Shown here piece after piece: positions 1 through 11,639 of a stretch of DNA of 64,000 nucleotides. This stretch comes from Tetmemena sp. SeJ-2015 (lineage: Eukaryota > Ciliophora > Spirotrichea > Sporadotrichida > Oxytrichidae): NCBI GenBank assembly GCA_027382625.1, contig JAJKFJ010021328.1:36724-100723 (forward strand). The letters are read 5' to 3'. Below the pieces are notes generated by a model. That model was not told the DNA's origin. It saw only the letters and a list, made by a program, of their open reading frames with translations, and did not search any database. Numbering within the stretch: the stretch's first letter is position 1; each line of letters starts with the position of its first letter. The position numbers were made by a program, and so were the translations under genes.

Positions 1-103
1 AAAAGATATTAATTTCACATTATTCCATTTCACTTATTTTTCCTCACAATTTAAAGTTGGAATAAATGAGAAGAAGACTCTTAACCTGATATGCTAATTG
101 TAC

Positions 104-292
104 ATGCCAGTTTTTGAAGCTAATAAAATCTTATTTGCGGGATCTGGACATGCTACTTATATTAAGGAGATAGCCATCAAGTAGATTTAAAGATAGGAAG
201 TATTTCAAATCTTAATATAATAAATAAATGCTTTATTTTTCAAATCTGGCATAAAAGAAGGTCATTTTGAATGCTGCAATATTTACTGAATC
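104..292 (+). CDS. possible coding segment, hypothetical
   Basis: With the ciliate code a frame opens at an ATG and runs to a TGA, including a patch that reads like protein (KILFAGSGHATYIKEIAIK). The second half is AT-rich and less convincing. It may be one MDS of a gene extending out of the window to the left. I do not recognise a family. Because TGA is the only stop, open frames of this length arise by chance, so composition is the main support. Confidence 0.25.
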
Positions 293-503
293 CTAATAAA
301 AATTGTTTGATAATATTGTTCATTCTATTTCAGATAATCATCCTAAGATTATGGACTCTTTTTACAATATAGAGTGTATACAAATTTAAAATTAACAAAG
401 GTATAAACTATAAAAAATTAATTACCCTTTAATACTCTAAAATTAAATAAATAGATACTCAGATTTTAGTTTCAAACAAAATCTATTTTTCATTTTCACT
501 TGC

Positions 504-841
504 GATGAAGATATTCTTCCTTAGAAATGCTCCAGCGTTAATGATTATCGTTAATCAAATTCAATAATCTGCTAATTAATGAGTGCTATTCTTACGATAG
601 AGAGAGGTATCAAATCAATAAAGAGACGAGGTTTTTGCTAAAACTACTTATAAAAATTAAGTTTACTAAGTCAACATCAGCCCTAAGGCTAAAACTTAAA
701 AACAAGGAAAGCAAAATGCTTTTTAATAAACTCCTTACGAAGGGCTTATAATTTTATTTACAACTTAAGTTTATGAACTCTGGACCCACCCAGTCCACTC
801 TAGTTTATATGGTCAATAGTTTACTGTTCTATTTACAATGA
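504..841 (+). CDS. hypothetical protein segment
   Basis: From about base 545 to a TGA at 839-841 a ciliate-code frame encodes a basic, hydrophilic stretch with ordinary codon use (for example ECYSYDRERYQINKETRFLLK). An ATG at 504 opens a short frame just upstream but in another phase, so an intron or IES would be needed to join them. The end faces the end of the next gene about 100 bp away (convergent). No family was recognised, and this could be the last MDS of a longer gene. Confidence 0.4.
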
Positions 842-941
842 ACAAATACAAAAATTGCATTCTTAATCACTATGAATTGCATTTAAGAATGAAGTTTAGT
901 TTGATTAAGCTGTCTGAAAACAGTCTATACTAGTTTGGTGA

Positions 942-2630
942 TCATAGGTTAGCAAGATAGTACTTTTAGATAAAGTGCACCGCCTTTATAATATCTTGGT
1001 GCTTTCCATCCTTCTAGCTCAGCTTCAAGAGAAGTTGATAGTTGTGAGCGAGGTAGTGGCTCATCAAATCTTTGAAGGCAGTTATTTGGAAGATTGTGTC
1101 CAATTGGGAAAGTGTGAAAGCCTTGTAGGCCTTCTGCAGAACTTTTATCAATTATTATGAATTTGAGTTCTCAAAAAGTTATGTAGCGATGTTGGGCTGA
1201 GTGAAGGAGGCTAACACTGCTATCATAGAAAGAAAAGTAACTTACAGCAATATATGAAATTAGAAAGTCTTCTCTCCTCTTGGATTTCTTGGGAGCAAGA
1301 AGTGCTGAACTCAGATTAGGCTGATTCCTTTTGAATTCTTTCAATGAGTCTTTCAACGTTAAGCATGAAAGAAGAGGGGTCTGCGAATTCGAACTGGTTT
1401 AGAGCCTGGCAACTGTGCTTGCTATCCAAGATAAGTAGCTGACTCAGGTAGTATTTCCTCATTAAACGAATGATTGACATTCGTAAATTTTGATAAACTT
1501 GAATGAGAGATCTGAAGACATTGTCAGCTCTTGGATGGTAGCAGAACACAAGCTGCTTCTTAATGAGTTTGCTAATTTTAACAGGAATGTCTGAAATATA
1601 TAACGAGTTTATCTAATCGAACATTCTTTTATTGAAACTAGGCTTTATTCTTCAAAGAGTCCGTTGACTGCCTTTGCAAGATTTTGGAATTAAGCCTTTT
1701 CTGAGACTTGTTTCTTGGGCGATTGCTGGAGTCCAAGGAATCCCTCGCAGAAGGGTTCTGAGTCTGACTCTAGCTCTAAGTCATAGCTTCCGAGGAGACT
1801 GTTGCAGTCTAGTTCGCAGCTCGATTTCTTGGAGATGGTGTGGGAAGTAGTGCTTTCTCTAGATTTGAGGGAAAGAGGGATTTGGAGTTGAAGCTTGGTT
1901 TTTACAGGTGTTGTGGATTCACCATCGACCTAAGAATCCCTAGTCAAGGACTATTCGTCATAATTGTAGTATGTTCATATGATATCATTTATTTTATGGT
2001 CTAGTGAAGTGGCTGACTTTAGTTTAGAGTTTTCACTGAAGAATATGTCAGAATTGAAGCTGCCTTCATTTGAGAGGTCTTTGATGGAGGAAGGGTAAGC
2101 TGAATAAAAAAAAATAGTTAGAGAATTGAGGAATGTTTTCTCATTTCCAGACTGAATCTCCTCAAATATAGATTTAATGATAAGTTCATCATAGTCAAAT
2201 AAGTTGGACTCTCTCAGTAGCATCTCAATCTCGTCAGTGTTGAATCCATGCCCCTCATAATCATTGTCCTAGATAAACATCTTGCTCAAAAGAATCATAC
2301 ATTTTAATTTGTAGAGTAAAAATATTTTGTCACGAATTTATCAAGCTATATAAATAGTTTGTTACTGAATCTGACTTTATAAGAAGTCTATATATGCAAA
2401 AAATAGACAGAGATTTGTATAAATATCTTGCTGTAGTCGTCAAAGTCTTGGTTGATTGAGAGGGAAGGGCTTGAGGCTGCTGACGTTATTCTTTGTTGCC
2501 CATTGAATAGTTGAGCTTGTTAAGTCTGACATCCACTTTCAAATGCTTTCAGTAATTTATTAAAGAAGAAAATCTTTAAACTGAAAGTAAGAATTAAATA
2601 AATAATTTTTTTAAAAATCAAATGTTAAAA
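942..2630 (-). CDS. hypothetical protein, split gene with very short introns
   Basis: Minus-strand coding blocks can be chained from about 2600 down to a TGA at 942-944. An N-terminal block contains FESGCQTQQAQLFNGQQ. A middle acidic, Ser-rich block follows, then a helical C-terminal block with CYHPRADNVFRSLIQVYQNL and LSQLDTIFQITAFKDLMSHY. A 26-nt GT-AG intron near 1225-1250 and a roughly 32-nt one near 1590-1620 put the blocks in one frame. Several Gln codons are TAA/TAG. One junction near 1.95 kb is unresolved and may be an IES. The start is not fixed, since an intron acceptor near 2580 implies another exon upstream. No domain was recognised. Confidence 0.5.
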
Positions 2631-2639
2631 TTAAAGTAA

Positions 2640-4200
2640 ACTCATTTATTTCGATGAGGCAGTATTAAATTTACTAATTCTCAACATTAATTTTTTAAGA
2701 GAAATATACAATTGAAATGCTTAGGAGTGTGGGAGCACTTAAACTGCATTGAAATCCTTAAGGATCATACAGGATTAGTAATTACCCTCAGTTTAAATCA
2801 TACTCCTTGAATAAAAAAGAGCATTTCAAATTATTGGATTTGAATTGTAGTAGAAATTTTAAGAAGATTCTTGTTGTATGTAGTTTCATCACACAATCAC
2901 AAACTTAAATTATTGTTAGTTTTTTATTTTAGTAGTTTTGAGTTTGGAAATACTGTTTTTGTTATGAGATCATCAGTTGATATCGCACGAATAACATTTT
3001 ATAAAACATTTTTTAATAATTGGACAAAAATGGAGAAAAATTGGACAAAAATGGAGAAAAATTGGACAAAAATAGGAAAAATAGATTTTTCATAATTTAA
3101 TGTTTATTTGTATTTGTGCAATATTTTGTATTATTTTAATATAGAAATAGAAAGTATGTGCTGAAATAGTTATATCCTTGGTAAGATAAATCAATTAAAT
3201 CGTGTGAAAGTTACTCATCCCAAACAATCTATAATAATTTCCCGGCAGATAAAAATTTATCTGACACCTCCCACACCCACTCAAATCACGCAGTTTTTTT
3301 AAACAGATAGCTTTACCAATCAAATCTTTTCATAAAAAGAGTCTCTCACACATATATAAAATTATAAAGTAATTATTTAATATTGAAATCAATAAAAATA
3401 GATAAAGTAATAGATTAATATTAAATTGAAATTTTATTATCGAAGACAAGTTTTTAATTAATTTATACTTATTATGGATTAATATTGAGATAAAGACTCT
3501 TTCTTCTTTAAAGAAGAGATTTTAAAAGTATATTTTCAAACTTCAAAGTCCCAATGGTGTCCCTGCTCTATAAACTGTCTCCCTTTCTAGGGAGTATTTT
3601 TTTGTTACATAAATCGACTCACCACATGCTTCATTCCCTTACTTTATTATAGCTCAAGTTTCTCTGCCATATTTACATAAATATTTAAATTTGTAATAGA
3701 GCATCATTATTAAAAATATCAGCTTCACTTCGAGACTACTTTATATTGCTGTTTAGTATTTTTCGGTTATTCATACAAGCTTTCAAACATATTTTTACAA
3801 TTAATCACAATAAATGTGAATGAACATTTTAATACTTACTATGTAATTCTTTTATTATAATAAATATTTTATTTAATAAGCTTGGCAGTTGTCTTGCTAT
3901 AAATATTATTAATCATTTTGAGTCAGAATATTATATTCCGCTTAATTGCCTGCTTATCACAATAAAAAAAAGAACATAATCTTAAACTTATTGAAGGTGG
4001 ATGCAGATCCCAATATTCCTTTACACTTGAGGAGATCCCCCATTCATTAGCGATGGTTATATGTTGCACAGATCTCCAGTATCGAATTTATTATTTTTAA
4101 GAATTTATATATAATTTAGATATTCTCTTTTGCATAATTTTTTATATTAAAAATAAGTAAAATTTGATAAAATCTACTTATAATAAAAGATATAAATAAA
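2640..4200. other. AT-rich spacer
   Basis: No convincing coding frame is visible on either strand. The stretch is AT-rich with scattered homopolymers. Its only distinct structure is a 21-bp tandem repeat at about 3019-3080, listed separately. Confidence 0.5.
3019..3080. repeat. 21-bp tandem repeat, about three copies
   Basis: The unit ATTGGACAAAAATGGAGAAA plus one A is repeated about three times, the last copy diverged. The unit is a multiple of three and on the plus strand reads as N-W-T-K-M-E-K repeats, but the surrounding frame does not look like a gene. Confidence 0.85.
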
Positions 4201-4812
4201 GGGGGGTCTTTCCTAGATATTAAAATTTTATAATGTATAAGGGAAGGAAAAAAAATATGTCATTATGATAATTTTCGCTAGTAAATCTTATTCTTCCAGT
4301 TATAGAGCTCTGTTCAAGTATCTTAGGCTTCAAATTTTAATCCTAATTCAGTCAGCTAGAAGTCAGCTACGCCTAAATAGAAACTATATTTTAAGCTTTT
4401 TTTTAGCAAATATAAATAAAATTCAAGTGCAGTTTTGAAATATTTCAACATTTTTTGAATAAATAGCATGCCTCATCTATAAGCCCAAAGAATAAAAGCC
4501 GAAAAATTGTAGTTTTAGTCCCTCTAATCACGAAATAAATTTTCGTTATATTTAAATGTAGTACTTTTTAAAATTTATATTTAAGCTTATTTTACAAAAG
4601 CGAAAAAAAAGCTTAAGATTAAATTCTATTTAGGTGTAGCTGACTTCTAGCTGACTGAATTAGGATTAAAATTTGAAGCCTAAGATACTTGAACAGAGCT
4701 CTATAACTGGAAGAAACAGATTTACTAGCGAAAATTATCATAATGGCATATTTTTTTTCCTTCCCTTATACATTATAAAATTTTAATATCTAGGAAAGGC
4801 CCCTCTCCCAAA
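4201..4812. mobile_element. foldback (long inverted repeat) element, MITE-like
   Basis: Two arms of about 200 bp (roughly 4206-4410 and 4600-4808) are near-perfect inverted copies, separated by about 170 bp of AT-rich sequence. The outer ends are G/C-rich (GGGGGGTCTTTCCTAG on the left, its complement-like CTAGGAAAGGCCCCTCTCCC on the right). A few mismatches between the arms show some age. It has no reading frame of its own, so it would be a non-autonomous element. It lies between genes in the spacer. AAATAAA-type flanks could be target duplications but are too low in complexity to prove it. Confidence 0.8.
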
Positions 4813-5038
4813 TAAAATAAATAAGAAATTCGATAATTAAAATGTATTTTTGAATTTGAAAGTCTTTTTAGCAGGAAGAAGAGGTGAATTGACCTCAGTC
4901 CTCAAATTCTTTTGGTGAGATTTCATAATGCTAAATATAACAGGACTTTTATATGATGAAATAAAAAATTTAAATTTGTTGAATTTTTAAATTAGAAAGT
5001 TATAGTTAAGACCTTATCTTAATACAATGAAATTTGCA

Positions 5039-6459
5039 TCACAAGGAGATCAATCGACTAAAATTTCGATAAGTCGGAGAAATGTAAAGTAAACAGCTTC
5101 CATTTGAGATTGAATGGCCTCCTTTCATATTCCTTTTATTGTAACTGCTGAATCTTACCAACTGAACAGTATTGATTAAAATTTATTTCCCAGAAATTAT
5201 ATTTGGGAAGAGCCCATATGAGAATGACCATTAAGAAATAAGTGGAATTATACCATCCTCTGATTGATTTTAATAATCCTCATCTATATAATAACCTTTA
5301 TTTGCTTTTATCTATAGATATTTAAGTGTAATTTAATCTTTAATTAAGCTTAGTTTGAGGACTTGGGTGGTGTCTCTATCCCCGTTCATCTCTTATTCAT
5401 TGACTTATTTGGAATCTTCTGTGTTTGCCTGTCCACTGTTGTTGCTGCTCTTATTTGAGCGATTCCTGATCTCTTTCTTGTCAATTTGTATGTGTGGGAT
5501 CTCAAATCTTATAGTCAGCTGCTATTTATATTATAATAATTAAAATAAAGCTTTATTTTCATTATAAACTTGCAATAGTTACTGAGGAAAATAATAATTA
5601 CTCATCTTCATATCAGATATATTTAAATTTATCATGAGGCCCTTTGAGGGTATTGATTTATCAGAGTTAATAATTAAATAGCACGATAATTAAATGTAAA
5701 GTGAGTTATGATTGTTTATTTAATTGCTGTTCTAATAATTTGCTGCCCCTTATTTATATTCCAGAGAGTCTTATTAATTGAAGTCAGGGCCATCCTAAAA
5801 AAATAACTCCTTTTGTTCTTCTATAAAATTAAAGTGCTCAGCTATTTGGTTAAATTGAGAGTGCTCTGTAATCTCTTTTTAAAATTAACTATAAAAATCA
5901 CTTGTTGGTAAACATCTTGATATTACAAAAATTAAGAACAAAATTTTAAATAAGAATTACTTGAAAAATGTTTTATCACCTCAATTTATTTTTATTCAAA
6001 CTGATTAAAGAATAGAAAATGTAAAGTCTCAGAATCTTAAAATTTGTTAAAAAATACCAAGATTCCAAATATTAAAATAGAATTGAATTTAATTAAGCAA
6101 TAATTTATAACGGCTTCGTCAATATCCTCTCCTATTATAGAAATTAAATACAAGTCAATATCGATATATAAGATTCATTTTAGTAATAAGTCTGGACAAT
6201 CACTAGCGCCATCCATCTCCTAGATCTCATCAGAGTTATCTTGTCGTCCCTAAATCTCATCTGAATCTTAGGAGAAACTTATAAATCTTTAATTTACCAA
6301 CTTAAGTATAAGAAAACTTTAGTGCTTCTCTTTGCTCTATTTTATGGATTCTGGTATTTTCTCTTGTAGATTTATCCTGCCCCCTTCCTCTTGTCTTTGA
6401 ACAGCTGATTTCTCTTCCTCTTCATTTATATTTTTGTCTTCCTAAATATCCGAACTCAT
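5039..6459 (-). CDS. hypothetical acidic Q/N-rich protein
   Basis: An ATG at 6459 starts a strongly hydrophilic frame (MSSDIQEDKNINEEEE). After an intron or two around 6.1-6.3 kb, a single ciliate-code frame of about 280 codons runs from about 5890 to a TGA at 5039-5041. It contains a Ser/Asn-rich patch (SNKSSNNSGQANTEDSKQVN) and ends in NFSRLISL. Many TAA/TAG codons occur as Gln. The 5.9-6.1 kb junction is not resolved. No family was recognised. GC content is higher than the flanks, which supports coding. Confidence 0.5.
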
Positions 6460-6852
6460 ATGATGTTGCTGAGAGATTTACCTATTTTAAAATAATGACA
6501 TTCTATAGTAATTAGTTATATGAAAAGAGATAGCGCTTTTATTTTTCTTAAGATTGTGAAACTAACTCTAAGAATAAAAAATAATGACTTTATTTTTACT
6601 CTTTTAACGATTTTGCTTCCCATTTTCTTACTATTCTCATTATAAATTATATATTAAGTAAACATCATATAAAAATCCATGTTCATATTCTCTCTTTTGT
6701 TTATTCTTCTGAGAATAGGGATCCGCCCCCTAGCTAAAGTCTTAAGATAATTTTCAAAATATAAATATAGATATATACTTGTGGCAGAGACTTCTTGCTG
6801 TTTTTCATTTTAGGAGATATACAATAAAGTTTTTTTTAAAAAAAAATCACAA

Positions 6853-9800
6853 TCAATATTTTGCATTTTGAGATTTGGATTAGATGGTCTTACTGACGAG
6901 GTCGCTGAAATTGAAGGGATTAAATTATTGATCCATGAGTCGGGGGTTGGGACTAGCCCATCCTTTCCCTGCGTTCCTGCTATATTCCAGCAGTTTGAAG
7001 TAGTTTATCTTGCTTCGTAAAACATTTCATAATTTAAAATGAGCTTCCAGAGTCGCTGATTAAGGAGTTGTTTGACTGATTTCTAAAGATAAAGGATAAA
7101 AAGTTTTAATTTCTCTGTCGATTCCTCATAGCAAAAGGAATAACCTAAATTTATAATGAAAAGAGTGGATGCTGTTAAAAGATTGATCGTCTTAAAACTA
7201 ATTCAATAAATTATTTATTATTCTAATCAGTTCCAAAAATTTATTTTACTGCATTTTTTTAATGTTAATGATTTCTTTTTTAAAGATATGAATTAATAAG
7301 AATTTTAAAGTCTTATTATGAGTCATGGAAACTAATTCCCCCAAGGTTGATCAATTAAGAATAAAACCTTCTATTTGTGTGAATGTGATCTTGAGTTTAG
7401 TGTTCTTTGGTGAGGTATCATTGGATTTGCAAATTCCGCTGTCAATATAAACACCAAATAAAACTCTGAATTATAATCAAACTAGGACATTATTGTACCG
7501 ATATTGGTCTTCCTCTTAATTCTGTTGTTGAGTTACTGCTGAATTTCTCTGTTCATAATTAGGGCTTGATGAAGGGCCTCCTAATCATTTTAAAACCATT
7601 CATGTGAGAGAGCTACAAATAAATTTTTTGTTATTGCAAATATTATTTTAGTGAGCTTGCTTGCAGTCTGGACGATCTTCAGGGTCGGGTGATAAAAGCT
7701 GAAGAAGAAAGTCTTGGCCCAATAGTGATAAATTCTTAATTTTCTTAGGAACGTGACTTAGATCACAGTCTCTATTATAGCAAAGGTTAAAAAGTGGGAT
7801 CGGGGGGGGGGGACGGAAGTAAAACCACCCACCAATTTTATGGTAAAAAAGCTAAAAAATCGCCCTAAAAGGCCAAAATTGAAAGAAAATGCCAAAAAAA
7901 TTGAAAGATTTTCGAAATTTCCATGAAGCTCAAAAATATGATTTCAGATTTCTCTGAAAGTATCTAAAAACAAACTTTAAGTCTTATTTACCTATAAAAA
8001 CTTAGTATTTCCATGAAGTTGCGCAAATATTTTCCTTAACTAAAATGTCATCACATTTTTCTGCTAATGCTTTAATTGTCTTCCTCTCAATTTTTAAGCA
8101 TCTCACCTCGATTATATTTATTAAAAAGAGATTCTGCAAGTGAAGTACAAAATTAAGATTATAAGATCTCTAGTAGTGTTTTTAATCTCTAACTCTGTAT
8201 TTTAACAAAAAATAAGGGCTCTGAAATATTTTTTTTGAGGGGATTGCATGAATATTTCTTCATTTTTAGAATTTACATTAAATTTTTAGCAAATAAGGTG
8301 CTTATTCCACTTATGTTAAATTTTAATTTATATTAGACAAACTCATTTCAAGTAACTGATTCTAGTTTTGCATAAATGTGACTCAGTGCTTAAAGAAGCG
8401 AATAACTCACATGAAAATCAAATTAATCATGTAAATTAGACTTATAGTATGGTTTTAGATACTTTCAGAGAAATCTAAAATCATAAATTTAGAGCCTAAT
8501 GGACATTTTGAAAATAAAAATCTCGCATTTTCGGCAAATTTTGGCCTTTTCAAAAGATTTTTTTCCTTTTTTTACCATAAAATTGGTGGAGGTAAACTTC
8601 AGTCCCCCACGTGGGATCTTTTTTATGATGAATATAAAATCATTAACTTTATGTTTCCAACTGTTGGTTTTTATATAGACAAATTAATTTTATTAAAATC
8701 ATTTATTTCTCATAGAGAGATGTTTTGTTAAAAAAAACTTCTTAAAAGTATATTTAAATAGAAGATGATACAATTTATTCTTATCCGAGTGAGTTAATTA
8801 AAACTTAATTTAAATTTTAAGATAAATTCAACTTCAAAATTATTCCCAGATATAACTTATAGCAAGGTCTTGTGCTTGGATTACCAAAATAAATACTCTC
8901 CAGTCACTTTAACAAAAATTAAATTAAAAAAAGGTATCTTAATTCACTATGTTATACATGAGCGAGCCACTACTGAATATATCAAACTTGGTATTATATC
9001 CTTAATTCTTCAGCACCTCAGGAGCGATAAAAGTCAAATAAGAAATACAAATTAAGTAGGTGTGCCGCATTTATGAAAGCTAGTAGTATTTTGCTCCAAT
9101 TTAACAGCAAGCCCAAAGTCAGCCAGCTTAATTTCGAAATTCTTATCTTCGCTGGATGCCATCAAGATACATCCAAAATTAAGTTGAAGAAGTGTTTATT
9201 ATATGAGATGTTATCAGGCTTAATGTCCCTGTGGACGATATTCATTGAATGCATGAAATCAAGTCCCAATAAAAGTTTTTTAAAAAGAAGAGGTTTCTTT
9301 TAAAAATATTGCCTATAATTTTGACTCATTTTATTAAAATATCTGTTGTATTTTATCTTTTTGGATATTTTTCTGAACAATTTTATGGATTAAATGATTT
9401 AAGTTGCGCCATAATAGTCTATAAATCTTTTTCCTTAAACTATTCTTCTTTGACTATCAAGTCATATAGAGATCCCCCTTACTCATAATCAAGCAACATA
9501 TAGAGTCTCTTGTCGCTTTCAAAAACTCTATGAACATTAAAATGTAGAGCACTATTTATGAAGTTGGACTGCGGTATCGCATTTACTGAGCATTCTTTGC
9601 ATTTATATCTCGTCATAGATTTATTTCACGTTTTGCTAAAAAATACAATAGAGCTCTAAAACTTACAATTATTTTGCTGCGTCTCGAGCACCTTCGATTT
9701 TGAAAGGACTTTGAGAGCATACTCTTTTACCTTTTTGCGCACTTACAATAAGAATTATAAATGACTTGGTTTGGAACACCGAAGTTAGGAACGAACCCAT

Positions 9801-10480
9801 CCTTCTCATAAACTTCAGACTCTACATCTTAGGAGGTAGGTTTGAATGTCGTTTTAAATTACATATTAGCTGCATATAACTGTATGTCATAATAATAAAA
9901 ATAGACCATGGAATATATTTTGTGATATATTATAATAATAAGTTTTCTTGACCAAGTAGACTTAGCCAGATGCTCCAACTCCAAGACTCTTTACGATTTC
10001 ATAATTATCAGGTTAATCCCTGCGAATACATCACATTAAATATGAATGGCATATTTAGCTAGTCTGTTCTCCCATCTTTTGTTGTAAATTTAATTCACCG
10101 CCGAGAAACTGTGCTCCTTGTCCCATCTCTTCAGGGTTATCTTAATATGCTAAATTAAAATACACTATCATAAACATCAATTTATTTTCTAATCTCTGTA
10201 ATAGCTACACTAGCTTGGGAACTATCCTCATCCAAAGGTTTTTTTATAGTCATGTAGCACATTTATACGTCCAGGAATTTCTTAGGCAGTAGCATCTAAT
10301 TACAAAAGACTCTTCACAAATAAATTATGAGATCTTGACTCCACTAGGAATCTCAGCATAATCGAAAACAATCAGCACTCCCTAATATAGACCAAGCTCC
10401 AACTCCTAACCATTATTCGTCTCACTACCACCCTTGCTTAAAGACTCAATCAGTTTCACTATACCAAACAAACAAATTAA
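6853..10480 (-). CDS. protein kinase with N-terminal PH-like region (paralogue 1)
   Basis: Kinase motifs appear in order on the minus strand. The glycine loop LGVGASGQVY is at about 9.99 kb, the lysine motif YALKVL at 9.72, catalytic HRDIKPDN at 9.22, ADFGLA at 9.10, the APE motif TFIAPE at 9.03, and a C-lobe end SPDPEDRPDCKQALSHEW at 7.6. Upstream, 10.2-10.45 kb reads like a PH domain (VLIVFDYAEIPSGVKI), as in the paralogue at 22-24 kb. Conserved motifs are rejoined only when six pointer-flanked inserts are removed (listed separately); a GT-AG intron lies near 9.65 kb. At least one single-base frame slip (about 8.89 kb) is present. The tail from 7.3 to 6.85 kb is less certain, and the first exon was not found. 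Likely a cytoplasmic Ser/Thr kinase, perhaps membrane-recruited. Confidence 0.75.
7610..7656 (-). other. IES, pointer GCTC
   Basis: GCTC (minus strand) flanks a short AT-rich insert. Removing it with one pointer joins CKQA to LSHEW at the kinase C-lobe end. There is no GT...AG. Confidence 0.75.
7775..8865 (-). other. long IES, 9-bp pointer TTGCTATAA
   Basis: TTGCTATAA (minus strand) occurs at 8857-8865 and 7775-7783. Removing the 1.08 kb between them joins the kinase segment ending CY to CYNRDCDLSHV in one frame, matching the paralogue's NKVCNLSHV. The insert contains a complete hAT-like foldback element at 7802-8610. Confidence 0.75.
7802..8610. mobile_element. hAT-like foldback MITE with 8-bp target duplication
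   Basis: The element starts with a run of G followed by GACGGAAGT and ends with the inverse, ACTTCAGTCCCCCAC. The shared inner terminal segment CCAATTTTATGGTAAAAAA is inverted at both ends, and further inner inverted segments occur (for example ATTTCTCTGAAAGTATCTAA near 7951 and its inverse near 8455). An exact 8-bp direct repeat, GTGGGATC, flanks it at 7794-7801 and 8611-8618; an 8-bp duplication is typical of the hAT superfamily. No transposase frame is present. It lies wholly inside an IES of the kinase gene, so it would be removed from the somatic genome. Confidence 0.75.
8904..8947 (-). other. IES, pointer GTGA
   Basis: Minus-strand GTGA flanks the insert. Removal joins MYNIV to TGEYLF, the expected kinase helix-F region. 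Confidence 0.7.
9031..9057 (-). other. IES, pointer ACTT
   Basis: Minus-strand ACTT flanks a 27-bp span. Removal restores CGTPTFIAPE in one frame. It sits at the same place in the kinase domain as the ATATT IES of the paralogue. Confidence 0.8.
9165..9209 (-). other. IES, pointer ATCT
   Basis: Minus-strand ATCT flanks the insert. Removal restores IKPDNILMASSEDK in the catalytic loop. The insert has no GT...AG ends. Confidence 0.85.
9273..9405 (-). other. IES, pointer AACTT
   Basis: Minus-strand AACTT at both ends. Removal joins TIMAQL to LLGLDFMHS, matching TILGQLLLGLDFMH of the paralogue. Confidence 0.85.
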
Positions 10481-10617
10481 ACTTTTAAGTCACTTTAGTC
10501 AACACTTCATAATTTAAAAAAATGCTTCTAGTTTAATAAAGTACTTTATATATATACTCTAAGAATAAACTAATTCAAATTTAAGCAGCTTAAATTACTA
10601 TATAGAGCAAATAAATT

Positions 10618-11130
10618 TCAAAATTAAACTTCGCATTCACTAGGAAGAACGGACTAGTATTCCGTGTCGTTAGTAGTCTTGAAGCTGAAGTCTTTGTCAA
10701 AGAATTTGTCGAATAGGTTGAGTGTCTCTTCTGGGGAAATTTTGCTTTTTTCAGTTTTATTTTTCATTGGAGATACTTAGATATCAGAGAGAACACAAAA
10801 TATTTTGAATTAATTATATCAGACTTCTTTTAAATAATAGAGCAAAAGATATTACCCGCTCAGCTCAGATTTTTCAAAAAATTGTCCATTTCCTTTTGTT
10901 TTGGCTGGAAAAAGGTTGATAAACCTGTCGTCTTCAATGCTAAAAATTGTTAGTGTCAGTGCTTCTTGTCTCCAAAGTATAGCTAAAACATTTTTAAAAA
11001 ATAAATAATTTTTATTAATTATTTGCAATTATAGGGATCGGCCACAAGCATTATCATAATCTTTAAATAAAACTCTCTATGGAAGAGTAGGACTCTAAAT
11101 TATGGCTATTTATGATAATAGTTCTAATGA
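10618..11130 (-). CDS. hypothetical protein
   Basis: Minus-strand blocks read IMIMLVADPYNCK (about 11.06 kb), then LTLTIFSIEDDRFINLFPAK (about 10.93 kb), then a C-terminal block ISPEETLNLFDKFFDKDF ending at a TGA at 10618-10620. A GTAATATC donor follows SELSG at about 10.86 kb and an acceptor-like AG lies near 10.78, giving an intron of about 80 nt. The start and the 11.0 kb junction are unresolved. No family was recognised. Its upstream end lies about 600 bp from the next minus-strand gene, with AT-rich spacer between. Confidence 0.5.
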
Positions 11131-11429
11131 GTATGAATAATCGAGGTTGATATCATTATATTAGCAGACTCTTTCACAATTTTAAAATTCATTTAAGTAT
11201 AAATAATCATGGATTATTATAAATCAATAAATTATTTCATAGAAATAAAATATCAGAAATATGTATGGTGAATTACTCTATTATTATTATATATAAATTT
11301 CACTAAACTGCATGGAATAGGTATATTTTAAGGCATCACTCAATTATTATTTTACTCAATTATTGCTTCTTGAGATTAAAGTTACTGATTAATGGATTAT
11401 ATAAAAAGATTAATTACAAATCTTTAAAA

Positions 11430-11630
11430 ATGAGCAATAAGATAAGCAATGGTAGTCAATCCACATCAGCAAATTCCACGAAAAGAACTGCTCTATTTAT
11501 CTGTAAATATTTATTATATAAACAAAGGCGGCTGATTCATAGAAAACTAACAATAGAGAGCTCAGATAGCCATTCGATGAAGCTTTTGATCCAACAAAAG
11601 AGATAGGATTTAAATTATTTATAACTAAAT
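11430..11630 (+). CDS. possible short coding segment on the plus strand
   Basis: An ATG at about 11430 begins MSNKISNGSQSTSANSTKRT. A GTAAATATT...CAAAG intron would be followed in another phase by ADSQKTNNRELRQPFDEAFD. Both pieces have coding character, but the opposite strand is also open here (the tail of the 11.6-12.6 kb gene), so only one is likely to be real. Confidence 0.25.
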
Positions 11631-11639
11631 TTACAAATT

